From the NCBI GenBank assembly GCA_937873575.1, contig CALMPK010000015.1:1-38633 (forward strand): a DNA stretch of 38,633 nt, in the 5' to 3' direction. This stretch comes from an uncultured Hyphomicrobiaceae bacterium. GTDB taxonomy: Bacteria > Pseudomonadota > Alphaproteobacteria > Rhizobiales > Hyphomicrobiaceae. The position numbers were made by a program, and so were the translations under genes. Positions 8,234-17,023 of this stretch are shown in pieces. The first letter of the stretch is position 1, and each line of letters opens with the position of its first letter. A model generated the notes under the pieces. It saw only the letters and a program-made list of their open reading frames with translations. It was not told the origin of the DNA and searched no databases.

Positions 8234-10914
8234 TGGCGCACTCCCGTCGGCTGCAGCGCACCGACCTTATAGAGGCCTTCCACGCCCTTCGGTATCTCGA
8301 GAACGAAGCGCGCGGCCTCCCCCTCGCTTGCGATATCGATCATCCAGCGCCCCGGTGCCAAACCCTCGATACCGAATTTGCCGCCGGCGTTCGTGAACAG
8401 GCTCACACGGCGATCGGGATTTCTTTCCGAGTAGGCCGTTCCGCTGCTGAGTGCCACGGGCGTACCGTCGGCGTGCAACAGCGAGCCATAAACCGACACC
8501 GAATAGGCGGAGCCGACCTCGAGCGCGTAACCCTGCTTGTAGCCGGCCCGCACGTCGAATGCCGCAGCGCCGAGACTATAGCCAACGGGCAGCCCGTCGA
8601 CATCGACGCCGAAGCTCGCCTGCGAATAGGCCGGCAGGTCGGTTACGACCGCAGCACCCCAACCATCGGCCTTCGCGCGCGGTGCCTCTACTCCGCCGAT
8701 CGTGATCTCTTTGCCGGCGATGCTCTCGTGCGGATAGACGATGGCGTATGCGCCACCTCGTATCGGGGGCCCAACGGCGACATGGCCGTCGGCGAACGCG
8801 ATCGACGAGCCAACGCGAACCGAGCTGCGCTGCAATTCCGATTCGGGCGCGAACTGCGACGCGCTGATGCCGCGAATGTCGGCATGATGTGACGCACGCA
8901 CTTCGGCACGGTTGCCATAGTAGCCGATGGAGCCGCTCGCGGTCGTCCCGTCGAGATGCCCGAGGCTTTGCACGTCGACGGAAGTGTCCCATCGTCCGAT
9001 GCCATCGCCGTCGGCGCGATAGGCCGAAACCGTTCCGTAGCGATCAAGTGTATCGTAGCTGGTCGAAAGCGTCGTCTTCTCGTCGGGCCTCAGGTGGATG
9101 CGGAACGATGCCCGGAAGCTCGGATCGATTGGCTTCTGCGCCTCGCTCAGATCGCGCAGAAATGACTCGTTCGAATACCCGAGCAGTACGCTCGCGCTCG
9201 CCATCGGGCCGAGAGGCCGCGACAAAGTCAGGTCCGCGCCATATCGATCGCCCTTGGCCACGAAGGGTGATGCGCTGATCGCACCATCGTCGGCCAATTG
9301 ATAGCGGCCCGAGATCGTCGCAGCCACCGACCAGTCGAGTGCGACGGAATAGGTTCCGCTGAAACGGGCCCAGTAATTGTATTCGGGATAGATGATTCCG
9401 GATGCACGGGTCAGGGCCTCGCCTGGGCGACGGAAATCGGGGCTGCGATACTCAGCGGAGAACGTGAGACTCTCATTGCGTTCGCCGAACAGGCCCCGGT
9501 ACTTCAGCAACTCCCACGTCACGTCGGCGGCCGTACCAAAGCCACGTTCGCCCGTGGAGAATTCTCCCATCAGGCCAAAGACGCCCCATTCCGTCTGCGC
9601 AATGACGCCACCGCCGCCCATCACCGTTTCGTCGTCGCCCTGAAGATGGCTTTCGGCGGTGAGCCGATCGCTCAGCCCGTAGCGCAGAATTCCGGTGCCG
9701 ATGAAATCGCCGACACCTTCGTAGGCCCGCTCGTTGTCGCGGAGGTACGACGGCGCGCCAAGCGAGACTGCCCACTCACTCTCGCCCGCCGGCAGTTGCG
9801 TGCCGCTGGTGTACGTCGTGAATGCTTCGGTGCGCGTCGCACCGGAATCGTCGGTGATGGCAAGCTTGATCTCGTTGGCGCCCGTCGCCAGGGGCAAGTC
9901 ACGGATGTTGTAGGTGCCCGGTTGTAATTTCAGTCGCTGAAGCACCGATCCGTTGACGACGACATCCACTTCCGAAGGACGCTCGATGCGAAGTGTTGTC
10001 CGTGCCGATACGCTCTTGTTGTCGTCGGGCGCCAACTTCCGCGCAGATTTCTCGAGCGACAGACCGAGCGTCTCGACCGCCCGTTGAAGCGATCCACCGA
10101 TCGGCTCGGTATCGCCTGCCTGGAGCCGCAGATGCTGTTCGGGCCAATCGCGCACCACGCGCGTCGTTTGGCGCTTCAATCCCCCAGCGTGATCATAGAG
10201 GCACTGCGCACCGGGCGGACAGACGTTGGTATCGACCGCGCCTTCGTAGATCGCCGTGTTCTCGAACACCGTGTCGCGCAAACGCACGGCGGATTGCAGC
10301 TCGATGCGACCGCTGGTGCGGCCGTCGAAAGCACCGGCTTCTCCACCACCGCTCCAAAGATGGTCGATACCCGCGATGACGTTGAGATAGCCGGAAACGA
10401 GAGCTGGCTCGGCGAGTGCCGAGCTGGCGCGATGCTGTGTCGCGCCGCTGATACTGATGTCGCTCGTTTGGCGGCCGTCGGCGCCAACTTCGAGGCGCAA
10501 CTCCTGCAACCCCGCGTCGAAACGGAGGGAAATGCCTGCGGCTTCGAAATCCGGCAGGCCGGCGAAACCACCCTTATCGGGAATCGCAGCCAGCTTGCGG
10601 CGGCTCTCTCCATCGAGAATTCGGTGAAGCCGCTCGGCGATGTCCGACTTCGACACCAGCACGGTGTCGTCGATCTCGAGCCTGACCGTGATCTCGCCGA
10701 GATCTTGTGTTCCGTCCTTGAAAGGCACCGGCATCGCGATCGCGCGGCCAGTCGTGTTCAGCCGGCTCGAGACTTCCCGCGCATACTCGACCGCTGCGGC
10801 CTCAAGAGGCGTGACGACGAGAGCCGCGAACACCAGCGCGAGCATCGAGAGGCGATCCGGCCGCGCATTGCGCAACCAAATCCAACCCGCCGCCCCTCGC
10901 CGATGCCACGACAT
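8230..10914 (-). CDS. Outer-membrane usher of an archaic (Csu-type) chaperone-usher pilus
   Basis: A protein of 894 residues, within the usual usher range. A signal sequence (LSMLALVFAALVVTPLEAAA) is followed by an N-terminal chaperone-binding region, then a long barrel with a plug-like beta insertion (VVVNGSVLQRLKLQPGTYNI, GANEIKLAI) and C-terminal domains (FTNAGGKFGIEGLAPGRW). Ushers accept chaperone-subunit complexes at the outer membrane and secrete the growing fibre. The order pilin, chaperone, usher, two-domain SCPU protein is that of csu operons, so the counterpart is CsuD. The ATG at 10914 has AGAGG immediately before it, an unusually tight spacing. An in-frame ATG at 10845 begins at the hydrophobic core and is an alternative start. 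Confidence 0.9.
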   Translation of the reverse strand: MSWHRRGAAGWIWLRNARPDRLSMLALVFAALVVTPLEAAAVEYAREVSSRLNTTGRAIAMPVPFKDGTQDLGEITVRLEIDDTVLVSKSDIAERLHRILDGESRRKLAAIPDKGGFAGLPDFEAAGISLRFDAGLQELRLEVGADGRQTSDISISGATQHRASSALAEPALVSGYLNVIAGIDHLWSGGGEAGAFDGRTSGRIELQSAVRLRDTVFENTAIYEGAVDTNVCPPGAQCLYDHAGGLKRQTTRVVRDWPEQHLRLQAGDTEPIGGSLQRAVETLGLSLEKSARKLAPDDNKSVSARTTLRIERPSEVDVVVNGSVLQRLKLQPGTYNIRDLPLATGANEIKLAITDDSGATRTEAFTTYTSGTQLPAGESEWAVSLGAPSYLRDNERAYEGVGDFIGTGILRYGLSDRLTAESHLQGDDETVMGGGGVIAQTEWGVFGLMGEFSTGERGFGTAADVTWELLKYRGLFGERNESLTFSAEYRSPDFRRPGEALTRASGIIYPEYNYWARFSGTYSVALDWSVAATISGRYQLADDGAISASPFVAKGDRYGADLTLSRPLGPMASASVLLGYSNESFLRDLSEAQKPIDPSFRASFRIHLRPDEKTTLSTSYDTLDRYGTVSAYRADGDGIGRWDTSVDVQSLGHLDGTTASGSIGYYGNRAEVRASHHADIRGISASQFAPESELQRSSVRVGSSIAFADGHVAVGPPIRGGAYAIVYPHESIAGKEITIGGVEAPRAKADGWGAAVVTDLPAYSQASFGVDVDGLPVGYSLGAAAFDVRAGYKQGYALEVGSAYSVSVYGSLLHADGTPVALSSGTAYSERNPDRRVSLFTNAGGKFGIEGLAPGRWMIDIASEGEAARFVLEIPKGVEGLYKVGALQPTGVRQ

Positions 10915-10982
10915 CCTCTCGCTTCGATCCCATTGAGGTCATCCCAAACGCCTTACGATCCTTCATCTCGAACGTGTCTGCC

Positions 10983-11667
10983 TCAGCGCCGAGCGTTCAT
11001 CTCCAAGCTCGCCTGAAGGCTGCTCACGCCTTGTGGAAGGGCGATTGGAAGCACGAAACGCCGCCGCTTGCCGGGTTGCACGAGCCCGCTGCCGAGGCTC
11101 TCGCTCAATTGCCCGGCCGAAAGCGTTTCCGACCAGCCGCCACTGCTGAGCTTGAGCGTGGCCTGAGGCAACAAGGCGTGAATGCGGCCAGGATTCTGCA
11201 CGGTCACGACCGGATAGCGCTTGCCATCCTTACCGTTCACGACACCCGTACCGACGACCTTGAGATCGGACATGCCCTGCGGTGGCGCGACGTTCACCAT
11301 GACGCCCATGCTCATCACCACTTGGAGGGCCGCCTTGCCCTGCGGCAGCTTCCTCTCCAAGCCACTGGATTCGAAAATTCTGTGTCGCACCGGGCGGGAT
11401 CATCGCCTGCGGAGGCATGATGAGGAACTCCTCATCCGATCTGACCGTCTGCGCCTTGCCTGATTCGTCGAGACTCATGCGCTGCACGACGGCCTCTATC
11501 GGCATCGGCTGGTCGGAGTTGTTGACGACGGTCACAGTCGCGCGGCTACGCGAACCCGAGGAAACCATCTCGACTTGCATCGGTGCGACGGTAAGCGCCT
11601 GAGCAACCGCAGGCAGACTGGCGAATGCGAACGCGGACACCACCAGGGCGCGCAATGAGAACGGCAT
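10983..11667 (-). pseudogene. Periplasmic pilus chaperone (CsuC-like), split by a frameshift
   Basis: The N-terminal part starts at ATG 11667 (GAGG site about 9 nt upstream). It has a signal peptide ending ASLPAVAQA and PapD-like strands: MQVEMVSSGSRSRATVTVVN, NNSDQPMPIEAVVQR and IPPGATQNFRIQWLG. It then runs out of frame. The C-terminal part continues in the next frame with ERKLPQGKAALQVVMSMGVM through QNPGRIHALLPQATLKL to the stop at 10983. The break lies in the GGAGAGGA segment at 11351-11358. Removing one base gives an uninterrupted protein of 227 residues, normal for this family. Both halves look well conserved, so the lesion is recent or a sequence error. Without a chaperone the pilus would not assemble. 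Confidence 0.85.
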
Positions 11668-11744
11668 TTTGGCCTCGAAGATCTTGGTGAAGGGAGCACA
11701 ACGAGAGACTTGGCGCGCCATCAAGACGCGCCAAGCTTCCGGGT

Positions 11745-12284
11745 TCATTGTGGTGTGAGAGTCACGCGAAGCGTGTCTGCATAGGGACCGGTGATGAGCG
11801 GCAGCGACGTCGCCTGGGGCGTGATGGTCACGTCGAGATTGCCGGAGTTCGCCGTGACGGCCTGTCCCGTGCCGCTTTCCGAGCCGGCGGCAGTTGCCAC
11901 CGAAGCGGTATTCAGCGTCGCCGTGGTTCCATTCCAGACAGCGCTCGCCGAATAGTTGATGAAGTTCGTAAACCCCGACGGGGCCGGCGTCGCATTCGTC
12001 ACGGCGCCGTTGAGCGACGTGAGCTGGAGCGTCGCGGGAGCGTTGCAGGCGACGTTCGCGAACGGCGAACCGGTCGGCGTGATCGCAGTCGTGTTGACGG
12101 CACCTGCCGCCGACACGGGGATCGTGGCCGAACCGGCGGTGCCCGTCGCCGTATTGTTGATGGTGCAGGCGCTGGTTACGGTCGCCGTGATGTTGATGTC
12201 TTGCGTGGCAGTCTGTGCATTGGCCGAGCCGGCCATAGACACGGTCGCTGCGACGAGCGCAGCAATCAAGAATGAGTACTTCAT
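11745..12284 (-). CDS. Spore-coat-U (SCPU) domain protein, probable major pilin of an archaic chaperone-usher pilus (CsuA/B-like)
   Basis: A 179-residue precursor with a clear signal peptide (MKYSFLIAALVAATVSMAGS, cleavage after SANAQ or nearby). One SCPU domain follows, with a Cys pair (SACTINNT and ANVACNAP), an N-terminal donor-strand-like segment (QDINITATV) and a C-terminal TLTPQ strand. It is first in the operon, as the main subunit usually is. A run of seven G on the coding strand (12288-12294) forms the Shine-Dalgarno region just before the ATG. The start is fixed by the signal peptide. Similarity to the tip protein's second domain indicates duplication within the operon. Confidence 0.88.
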   Translation of the reverse strand: MKYSFLIAALVAATVSMAGSANAQTATQDINITATVTSACTINNTATGTAGSATIPVSAAGAVNTTAITPTGSPFANVACNAPATLQLTSLNGAVTNATPAPSGFTNFINYSASAVWNGTTATLNTASVATAAGSESGTGQAVTANSGNLDVTITPQATSLPLITGPYADTLRVTLTPQ

Positions 12285-12287
12285 GTA

Positions 12288-12294
12288 CCCCCCC
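12288..12294 (-). promoter_or_regulatory. G7 homopolymer forming the ribosome-binding site of the pilin gene
   Basis: Seven consecutive G on the coding strand, ending 3 nt before the pilin ATG. It provides the Shine-Dalgarno match. Slippage in this tract would change spacing to the start codon; whether it varies cannot be seen from one sequence. Confidence 0.45.
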
Positions 12295-12578
12295 TATCCG
12301 ATGGAAACCAATCGTCGCAACGGAGCTGAGAGGCAGGCCCCAACTCACGTGTCGCACAGCCGCCGTCGACGGCCGGAACTTTTCCGGCGTCGGAACAGTC
12401 AGGCCGAATCGGTTAACCGGCTGTTAATCGTTGTTCCACGTAGTCGGGTGTGCCATACGGCTCGCGCATGCCTCGTGGCGGCCTTCATGCGCCGAGAGGC
12501 CGACCCGGGGTAGAAGTCTCCCGCCATTTCGCAATCCGCGGGCGCGCGGCTCTCGCACGGCCGCCATCCAACCGCACA

Positions 12579-13599
12579 TCAAGGCGCGGCGGGCGTGGGG
12601 GGCATCCCCCAGCCGCCCCCGATGACGAACTGATACGCGGTCAGCGTCGTTGGAAAATTGCCGGAGGCCCCCTTTCTCGCCGTTCCACCAGGCGCTGAAC
12701 TGGCGCAGCAGATCGCCCGGCAGATTGAAGTTCTTCCAGCTCTCGTTGCCGGTCAGCAGCCCCGAAATGGACGCCCAGGAAAACTTGTATTCGAGGTACC
12801 ACGCGACTCGGCCGACGCGCAGTTCGACCCCGGCCATGGCGCTCGCCGCGGGGCCGACGTACTGATACTCGTTGGTGCGGTTCTCGAGCTTCTCACCTTT
12901 GAACCAGACCTCGACGTGCGGCACCGCGACACCTGCGCCGAACGCCACGTAGGGCCGGATCCGCGACGACAGACCTGAGAACCGCAGCGCGCCGCCGAAC
13001 AGCAGCATGTTCTGGCCATGCGTGAACTCGAAACGGTCGAAGAGATCGGTGAGCTTGAGCTTCGGCGGCGCGGGCTCTCCCTTGAGCTTGCCTTCCGTCT
13101 CGACGGTCTCGATAACCGGGTTCGCAACCTTGCGGCCATGCGCACCCTTACCGAGCCGGGCGATCGCCTTGTTGTGCAGGAAGTCGACCATGAAGCCGGC
13201 CGGGCCGAACCAATCGATGTAGCGCACGCCACCATCGATAGGCGGCATCAGCATGTCGCCGTCCCATCCCATGTGCTTCAGCGTGATATCGGTGCCGTCG
13301 TTACGCTGCATCTTGGTATCGCTGCGGTGATACCAGGGCTGCGCGAGGTAGAAGCTCGCCACCTTCTCGCGATCGAGAAATCGCTGCTGATCGCTGTGCG
13401 CGCCTCGAATCGAGGAGCTGGCGGACGCAGCCGCCGGGGCCTTGGGCGCATCGCTCATCGGCATGACATCGACAGCGCTCGAAACGAGGATGGCCGCGAT
13501 CGCCGTCAACCCCATCGCCGCGTCGGCGTAGCGTCCGTCGAGCTTTCTCCAACGCGGTGAGCCCGTAGCCGGCCTCAGCGTGTTCTCGTATGCACTCAC
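12579..13599 (-). pseudogene. LpxQ-like (lipid A oxidase-like) outer-membrane beta-barrel, frameshifted near its C-terminus
   Basis: Recognisable segments are HMGWDGDMLMPPIDGGVRY, FMVDFLHNKAIA, FEFTHGQNMLLFGGALRF, RPYVAFGAGVAVPHVEVW, NEYQYVGPAASAMAGVEL and WYLEYKFSW. They resemble the LpxQ-type small outer-membrane barrels of Rhizobiales; this is from memory of the family, and the enzyme function is inferred. After WWNGEK the frame turns into an Arg-rich shadow that runs to 12424. In the +1 frame the sequence instead reads SGNFPTTLTAYQFVIGGGWG and stops at 12579, a proper barrel end. The switch point is a run of five C on the plus strand (12668-12672). Removing one base gives 339 aa. The N-terminus has a hydrophobic segment (AMGLTAIAAILVSSAV) that may be a signal anchor. 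Confidence 0.7.
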
Positions 13600-13734
13600 G
13601 GATCACCCCCCGGTGTATCGCGGCGCGCGATCAGCGGCTACGCGCACATCTGTGGTTCCAGCTACAGGATTGGCAGCCCCCCGTCCACTTCGCTCGGCGC
13701 GCACGGGAAAACGCCATCTGTACACACTGGCGTC

Positions 13735-14913
13735 TCAAGACGGCCTGTCGACCGACGACAGGCGATCGAGCATGCGCCTTACCGCAGTGGTCTGCGGCGC
13801 CGACCGGGTCAGGTAGTCGCGCCCCGTATAGCCCCACCAATCCCAGCACGCCTGCGGATTGAACGGGCTCGTCGTGGTCTGCGGAAAAAGTACGATCAGC
13901 CGGTTGGTATCGGCCCAGCGCCCGAAGCCGGTGCTGCGGATGAAGGCATCCCCGACGAGCTCACGATTCTGCCCGCAGCCATGGAAGGCGATGTGCACGC
14001 GACAGCGGGTTGCAGGATCGATGCCCGGCCCGGCGCACGCCTTCGGTACGTAAACGGCACCGACATCTGCCATTCCATGATGCGCGAGGTCGCCGGTGAA
14101 CGGGCGCTGGTCGAAGTTCAACAGGGCCCCCGAGACGGCCGGTGCCGGTCGCTGCAGCGGACCGAGAATGAAACCGAGCATGTCGCCGGCCTGATCGTAG
14201 TCGCAATCGACGATGTAGGGCTTGCCCGTGACATCGCACGCCTGGCCCTCGGTCTCGGTGACGAACGCATGGCCAGCATCGAGCGTGGCGACCAGCTTGA
14301 TCTGTTGTTCGGGGACACCGAGACGACGATAGAATTCCGCCGCCGCTTGCACGATCGCCGGCATGACGGTGCGATCGGATCGGCCGGTGAAGAGGTAGAC
14401 GCGATCCTGCAGGACACTCGCGAGTGGCGCGATCTCGCCCTCCCCCGCCATCGCAGCGGCCTTGCGGGCGAGCATCGGCGGATTGGGCACGCCCCACAAC
14501 TGCATGGCGTTCAGCATGCAGCCGTTGATCGCCTTGGTGGCGTTGATGAGAGCGGTGGCGGGGCCGGGCATCAGGTCCGCGTAGAGGCTCTCCGCGCAGC
14601 CGAACGGGCCGCCGGCGATGATACCGGCACCGATGACGATGTCGCCATGTGCGAGCTGGAACTGGCCGGCCATGTAAGCGCCGGAGGAGATGCCGGAGAC
14701 CGTTGTCTCCGCGAGATTGGCCCCGACTGCGGGCAACGCAACCACGGCCTTCTGCTCGGTTCTACAGGCCGAGAGGGCGAACGCAGCAGAGGTGACGGCG
14801 AGGCAACCGGCAAGCATCGCGAGGGCGCGGCGCGCCTTGCTGGCAATGCGTGGTGGCGCCTTCGACGAACGCGAGGGTGCACCTGCGACGGGCTGTGCCG
14901 GGGCGTTGCTCAT
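13735..14913 (-). CDS. PHB depolymerase-like alpha/beta hydrolase (type 2 catalytic domain), predicted lipoprotein
   Basis: A 392-residue protein. After a Pro/Ser/Arg-rich start, a hydrophobic stretch ends in ALSAC (around residue 49), a lipobox, so the protein is probably lipid-anchored. The catalytic domain shows the lipase-like box VSGISSGAYMAGQ with the probable nucleophile Ser, then GAGIIAGGPFGCAES, the LDAGHAFVTE segment, IAFHGCGQN, and the family ending QACWDWWGYTG. These match short-chain PHA depolymerases with a type 2 catalytic domain. No PHA synthase or phasin gene adjoins it, so the natural substrate may be another ester or extracellular polymer. The start has no strong ribosome-binding site; an internal ATG at residue 33 would still keep the lipoprotein signal. 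Confidence 0.85.
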   Translation of the reverse strand: MSNAPAQPVAGAPSRSSKAPPRIASKARRALAMLAGCLAVTSAAFALSACRTEQKAVVALPAVGANLAETTVSGISSGAYMAGQFQLAHGDIVIGAGIIAGGPFGCAESLYADLMPGPATALINATKAINGCMLNAMQLWGVPNPPMLARKAAAMAGEGEIAPLASVLQDRVYLFTGRSDRTVMPAIVQAAAEFYRRLGVPEQQIKLVATLDAGHAFVTETEGQACDVTGKPYIVDCDYDQAGDMLGFILGPLQRPAPAVSGALLNFDQRPFTGDLAHHGMADVGAVYVPKACAGPGIDPATRCRVHIAFHGCGQNRELVGDAFIRSTGFGRWADTNRLIVLFPQTTTSPFNPQACWDWWGYTGRDYLTRSAPQTTAVRRMLDRLSSVDRPS

Positions 14914-14986
14914 GGCCCGAGTCTATCGCGAGAGCGCCATGGGGAAAACGGACTTTTGCATCGTTCTCGGATCGTGACGCTTGCGC

Positions 14987-15030
14987 AAAACGCGAGGGCC
15001 CGGCCAGCGGTTCTGCCGGCCGGGCCCTCG
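14987..15030 (-). terminator. Intrinsic terminator of the sdh operon
   Basis: A perfect 13-bp GC-rich stem (14993-15005 with 15018-15030) lies 19 nt after the sdhA stop. On the minus strand it is followed within 2 nt by TTTT (14987-14990). This is a textbook Rho-independent terminator and closes the sdh transcript directly after sdhA. Confidence 0.85.
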
Positions 15031-16336
15031 GAGCTCGATCGACGCGAACTCAGTACACGCGGGCCTTCGGCTCGATGTACTTCATCTCGTTCGTCAGCGT
15101 GTAGTTGTGCACCGGGCGCTCGTCGAGACGAACCGCCTTCTTCTCGCCGTCCACGAAAGCGAGCGTGTGCTTCATCCAGTTGACGTCGTCGCGCTTGGGG
15201 AAGTCCTCGCGAGCGTGTGCGCCGCGGCTCTCCTTGCGCGCTTCCGCGCCGGTGACCGTGACGGCCGCCTGCACGATGAGGTTGTCGTACTCGAGCGCTT
15301 CGATGAGGTCCGAGTTCCAGATCAGCGAGCGATCGCTGACGCGGATCGCATCGGAATCGGCCCAGATCTGGTTGATCTTCTGCACGCCCTCCTGCAGCAC
15401 CGGACCATCGCGGAACACCGCGCAGTTGGTCTGCATGACCTTCTGCATCCGCAGGCGCAGCTCGGCAGTCGACCTCTCGCCATTGGCGTAGCGGAAGCGA
15501 TCGAGCCGCGACAGCGCGAGTTCGACGGACTCCGCCGGAAGCTCCGCCTGGCGCTCGCGCGATTCGATCACCTCGGCGCAGCGCAGGCCCGCCGCACGGC
15601 CGAACACGACGAGATCGATCAGCGAGTTCGAGCCGAGACGGTTGGCGCCATGCACCGACACGCACGCGGCCTCGCCGATGGCCATCAGGCCCGGAACCAC
15701 GGTGTCGGGATCGCCGTTGCGCAGCGTCAGCACCTCGCCGTGATAGTTCGTCGGGATGCCGCCCATGTTGTAGTGAACCGTCGGGATGACCGGGATCGGC
15801 TGACGACGCAGATCGACGCCGGCGAAGATCTTCGCGCTCTCGGTGATGCCCGGGAGGCGCTCCGCCAGGATCTTCGGATCGAGGTGATCGAGGTGCAGGT
15901 GGATGTGGTCGGCCTCGGAGCCGACGCCACGGCCTTCGCGGATCTCGACCGTCATCGAACGCGAGACGACGTCGCGCGACGCGAGATCCTTCGCGTGCGG
16001 CGCGTAACGCTCCATGAAGCGCTCGCCCTTCGAGTTGGTCAGATAACCACCCTCGCCGCGCGCGCCTTCCGTGATGAGCACGCCCGCGCCGTAGATGCCG
16101 GTCGGGTGGAACTGCACGAACTCCATGTCCTGCAGCGGCAGGCCGGCGCGGAGCACCATGGCGTTGCCGTCACCGGTGCAGGTGTGCGCCGACGTGCACG
16201 AGAAGTAGGCGCGGCCATAACCGCCCGTCGCCAGAATGGTCCGCTTGGCGCGGAAAGCGTGGATCGAGCCGTCGTCCAGGCTGATGGCGACGACACCGCG
16301 GCAGGCGCCGTCCTGATCCATCATCAGGTCGATGGC

Positions 16337-16459
16337 GAAATACTCGATGAAGAACTCGGCCGAGTGGCGCAGCGACTGGCCGTAGAGGGTATGCAGCATG
16401 GCGTGGCCGGTGCGATCGGCGGCCGCGCAGGGGCGCTGCGCCGGCGGGCCTTCGCCGGA
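16337..16459. repeat. Diverged near-tandem repeat in sdhA, copy nearer the C-terminal coding part
   Basis: About 123 bp, pairing with 16467-16589 at a spacing of 130 bp and about 87 percent identity by eye (16 mismatches). In this copy the translation reads [14 protein letters not shown] then SAEFFIEYF, the sequence expected in SdhA. Many differences are silent third-position changes. Confidence 0.9.
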
Positions 16460-16466
16460 CCCGGTG

Positions 16467-16589
16467 GAAGTACTCGCTGAAGTAGTTGGCCGAGTGGCGC
16501 AGCGACTGGCCGTAGAGCGTGTGCAGCATGGCGTGGCCGGTACGGTCGGCCGCGGCGCAGGTGCGCTGAGCGGGCGGGCCTTCGCCGAA
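16467..16589. repeat. Diverged near-tandem repeat in sdhA, copy nearer the N-terminal coding part
   Basis: Partner of 16337-16459. Translation here reads [14 protein letters not shown] then SANYFSEYF, after which the frame is lost. Because 130 is not a multiple of three, the extra copy shifts the frame. Confidence 0.9.
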
Positions 16590-17023
16590 TTCCGTCGTCA
16601 TGCCGCCGAACGGACGCTGGTAGATCTTGCCGTCCTCGGTGCGCGAGAAGGGCACGCCGTAGTGCTCGAGCTCATAGACCGCGTCGGGCGCATGACGGCA
16701 GAGATATTCGATGGCGTCCTGGTCGCCGAGCCAGTCGGACCCTTTGACCGTATCGTACATGTGCCAGCGCCAGTTGTCCGGCCCCATGTTGCCGAGCGAC
16801 GCCGCGACGCCACCCTGCGCGGCAACCGTGTGCGAGCGAGTCGGAAACACCTTCGTCACGCACGCCGTCTTGAGGCCAGCTTCCGCGCAGCCGAGCGTGG
16901 CGCGCAATCCAGCGCCACCGGCGCCGACGACGACGACGTCATACGTGTGATGCTGGACAGGATATGCTCTGCCGTTGATGGCCGGGCCCGCCGAGGAACC
17001 GTTCGAGGTCTTCGCCATCGCGC

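Larger units (their letters stand above)
15050..17018 (-). pseudogene. sdhA: Succinate dehydrogenase flavoprotein subunit, disrupted by a 130-bp duplication
   Basis: The N-terminal frame starts at ATG 17018. It carries the FAD motif [14 protein letters not shown], the flavinylation site SHTVAAQGG and [17 protein letters not shown], and is correct to about 16490 before losing frame; the frame closes at 16170. The C-terminal frame contains [40 protein letters not shown] with its catalytic Arg, [31 protein letters not shown] and the normal KARVY ending at 15050. The segment encoding GEGPPAQR to HSA occurs twice, 130 bp apart. Deleting 130 bp leaves 1839 nt, or 612 aa, the usual SdhA length. As read here the gene cannot make SdhA, which is essential for complex II, so an assembly fault is plausible. 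It starts 5 nt after sdhD. Confidence 0.9.

Noticed and set aside
12424-12578. C-terminal tail of the barrel gene in the unshifted frame
   Set aside because: Arg-rich low-quality translation; the natural barrel end lies in the +1 frame and stops at 12579.
16170-16360. C-terminal tail of the N-terminal sdhA frame (Arg-rich)
   Set aside because: It is the out-of-frame reading of real sdhA codons after the duplication, not a new domain.
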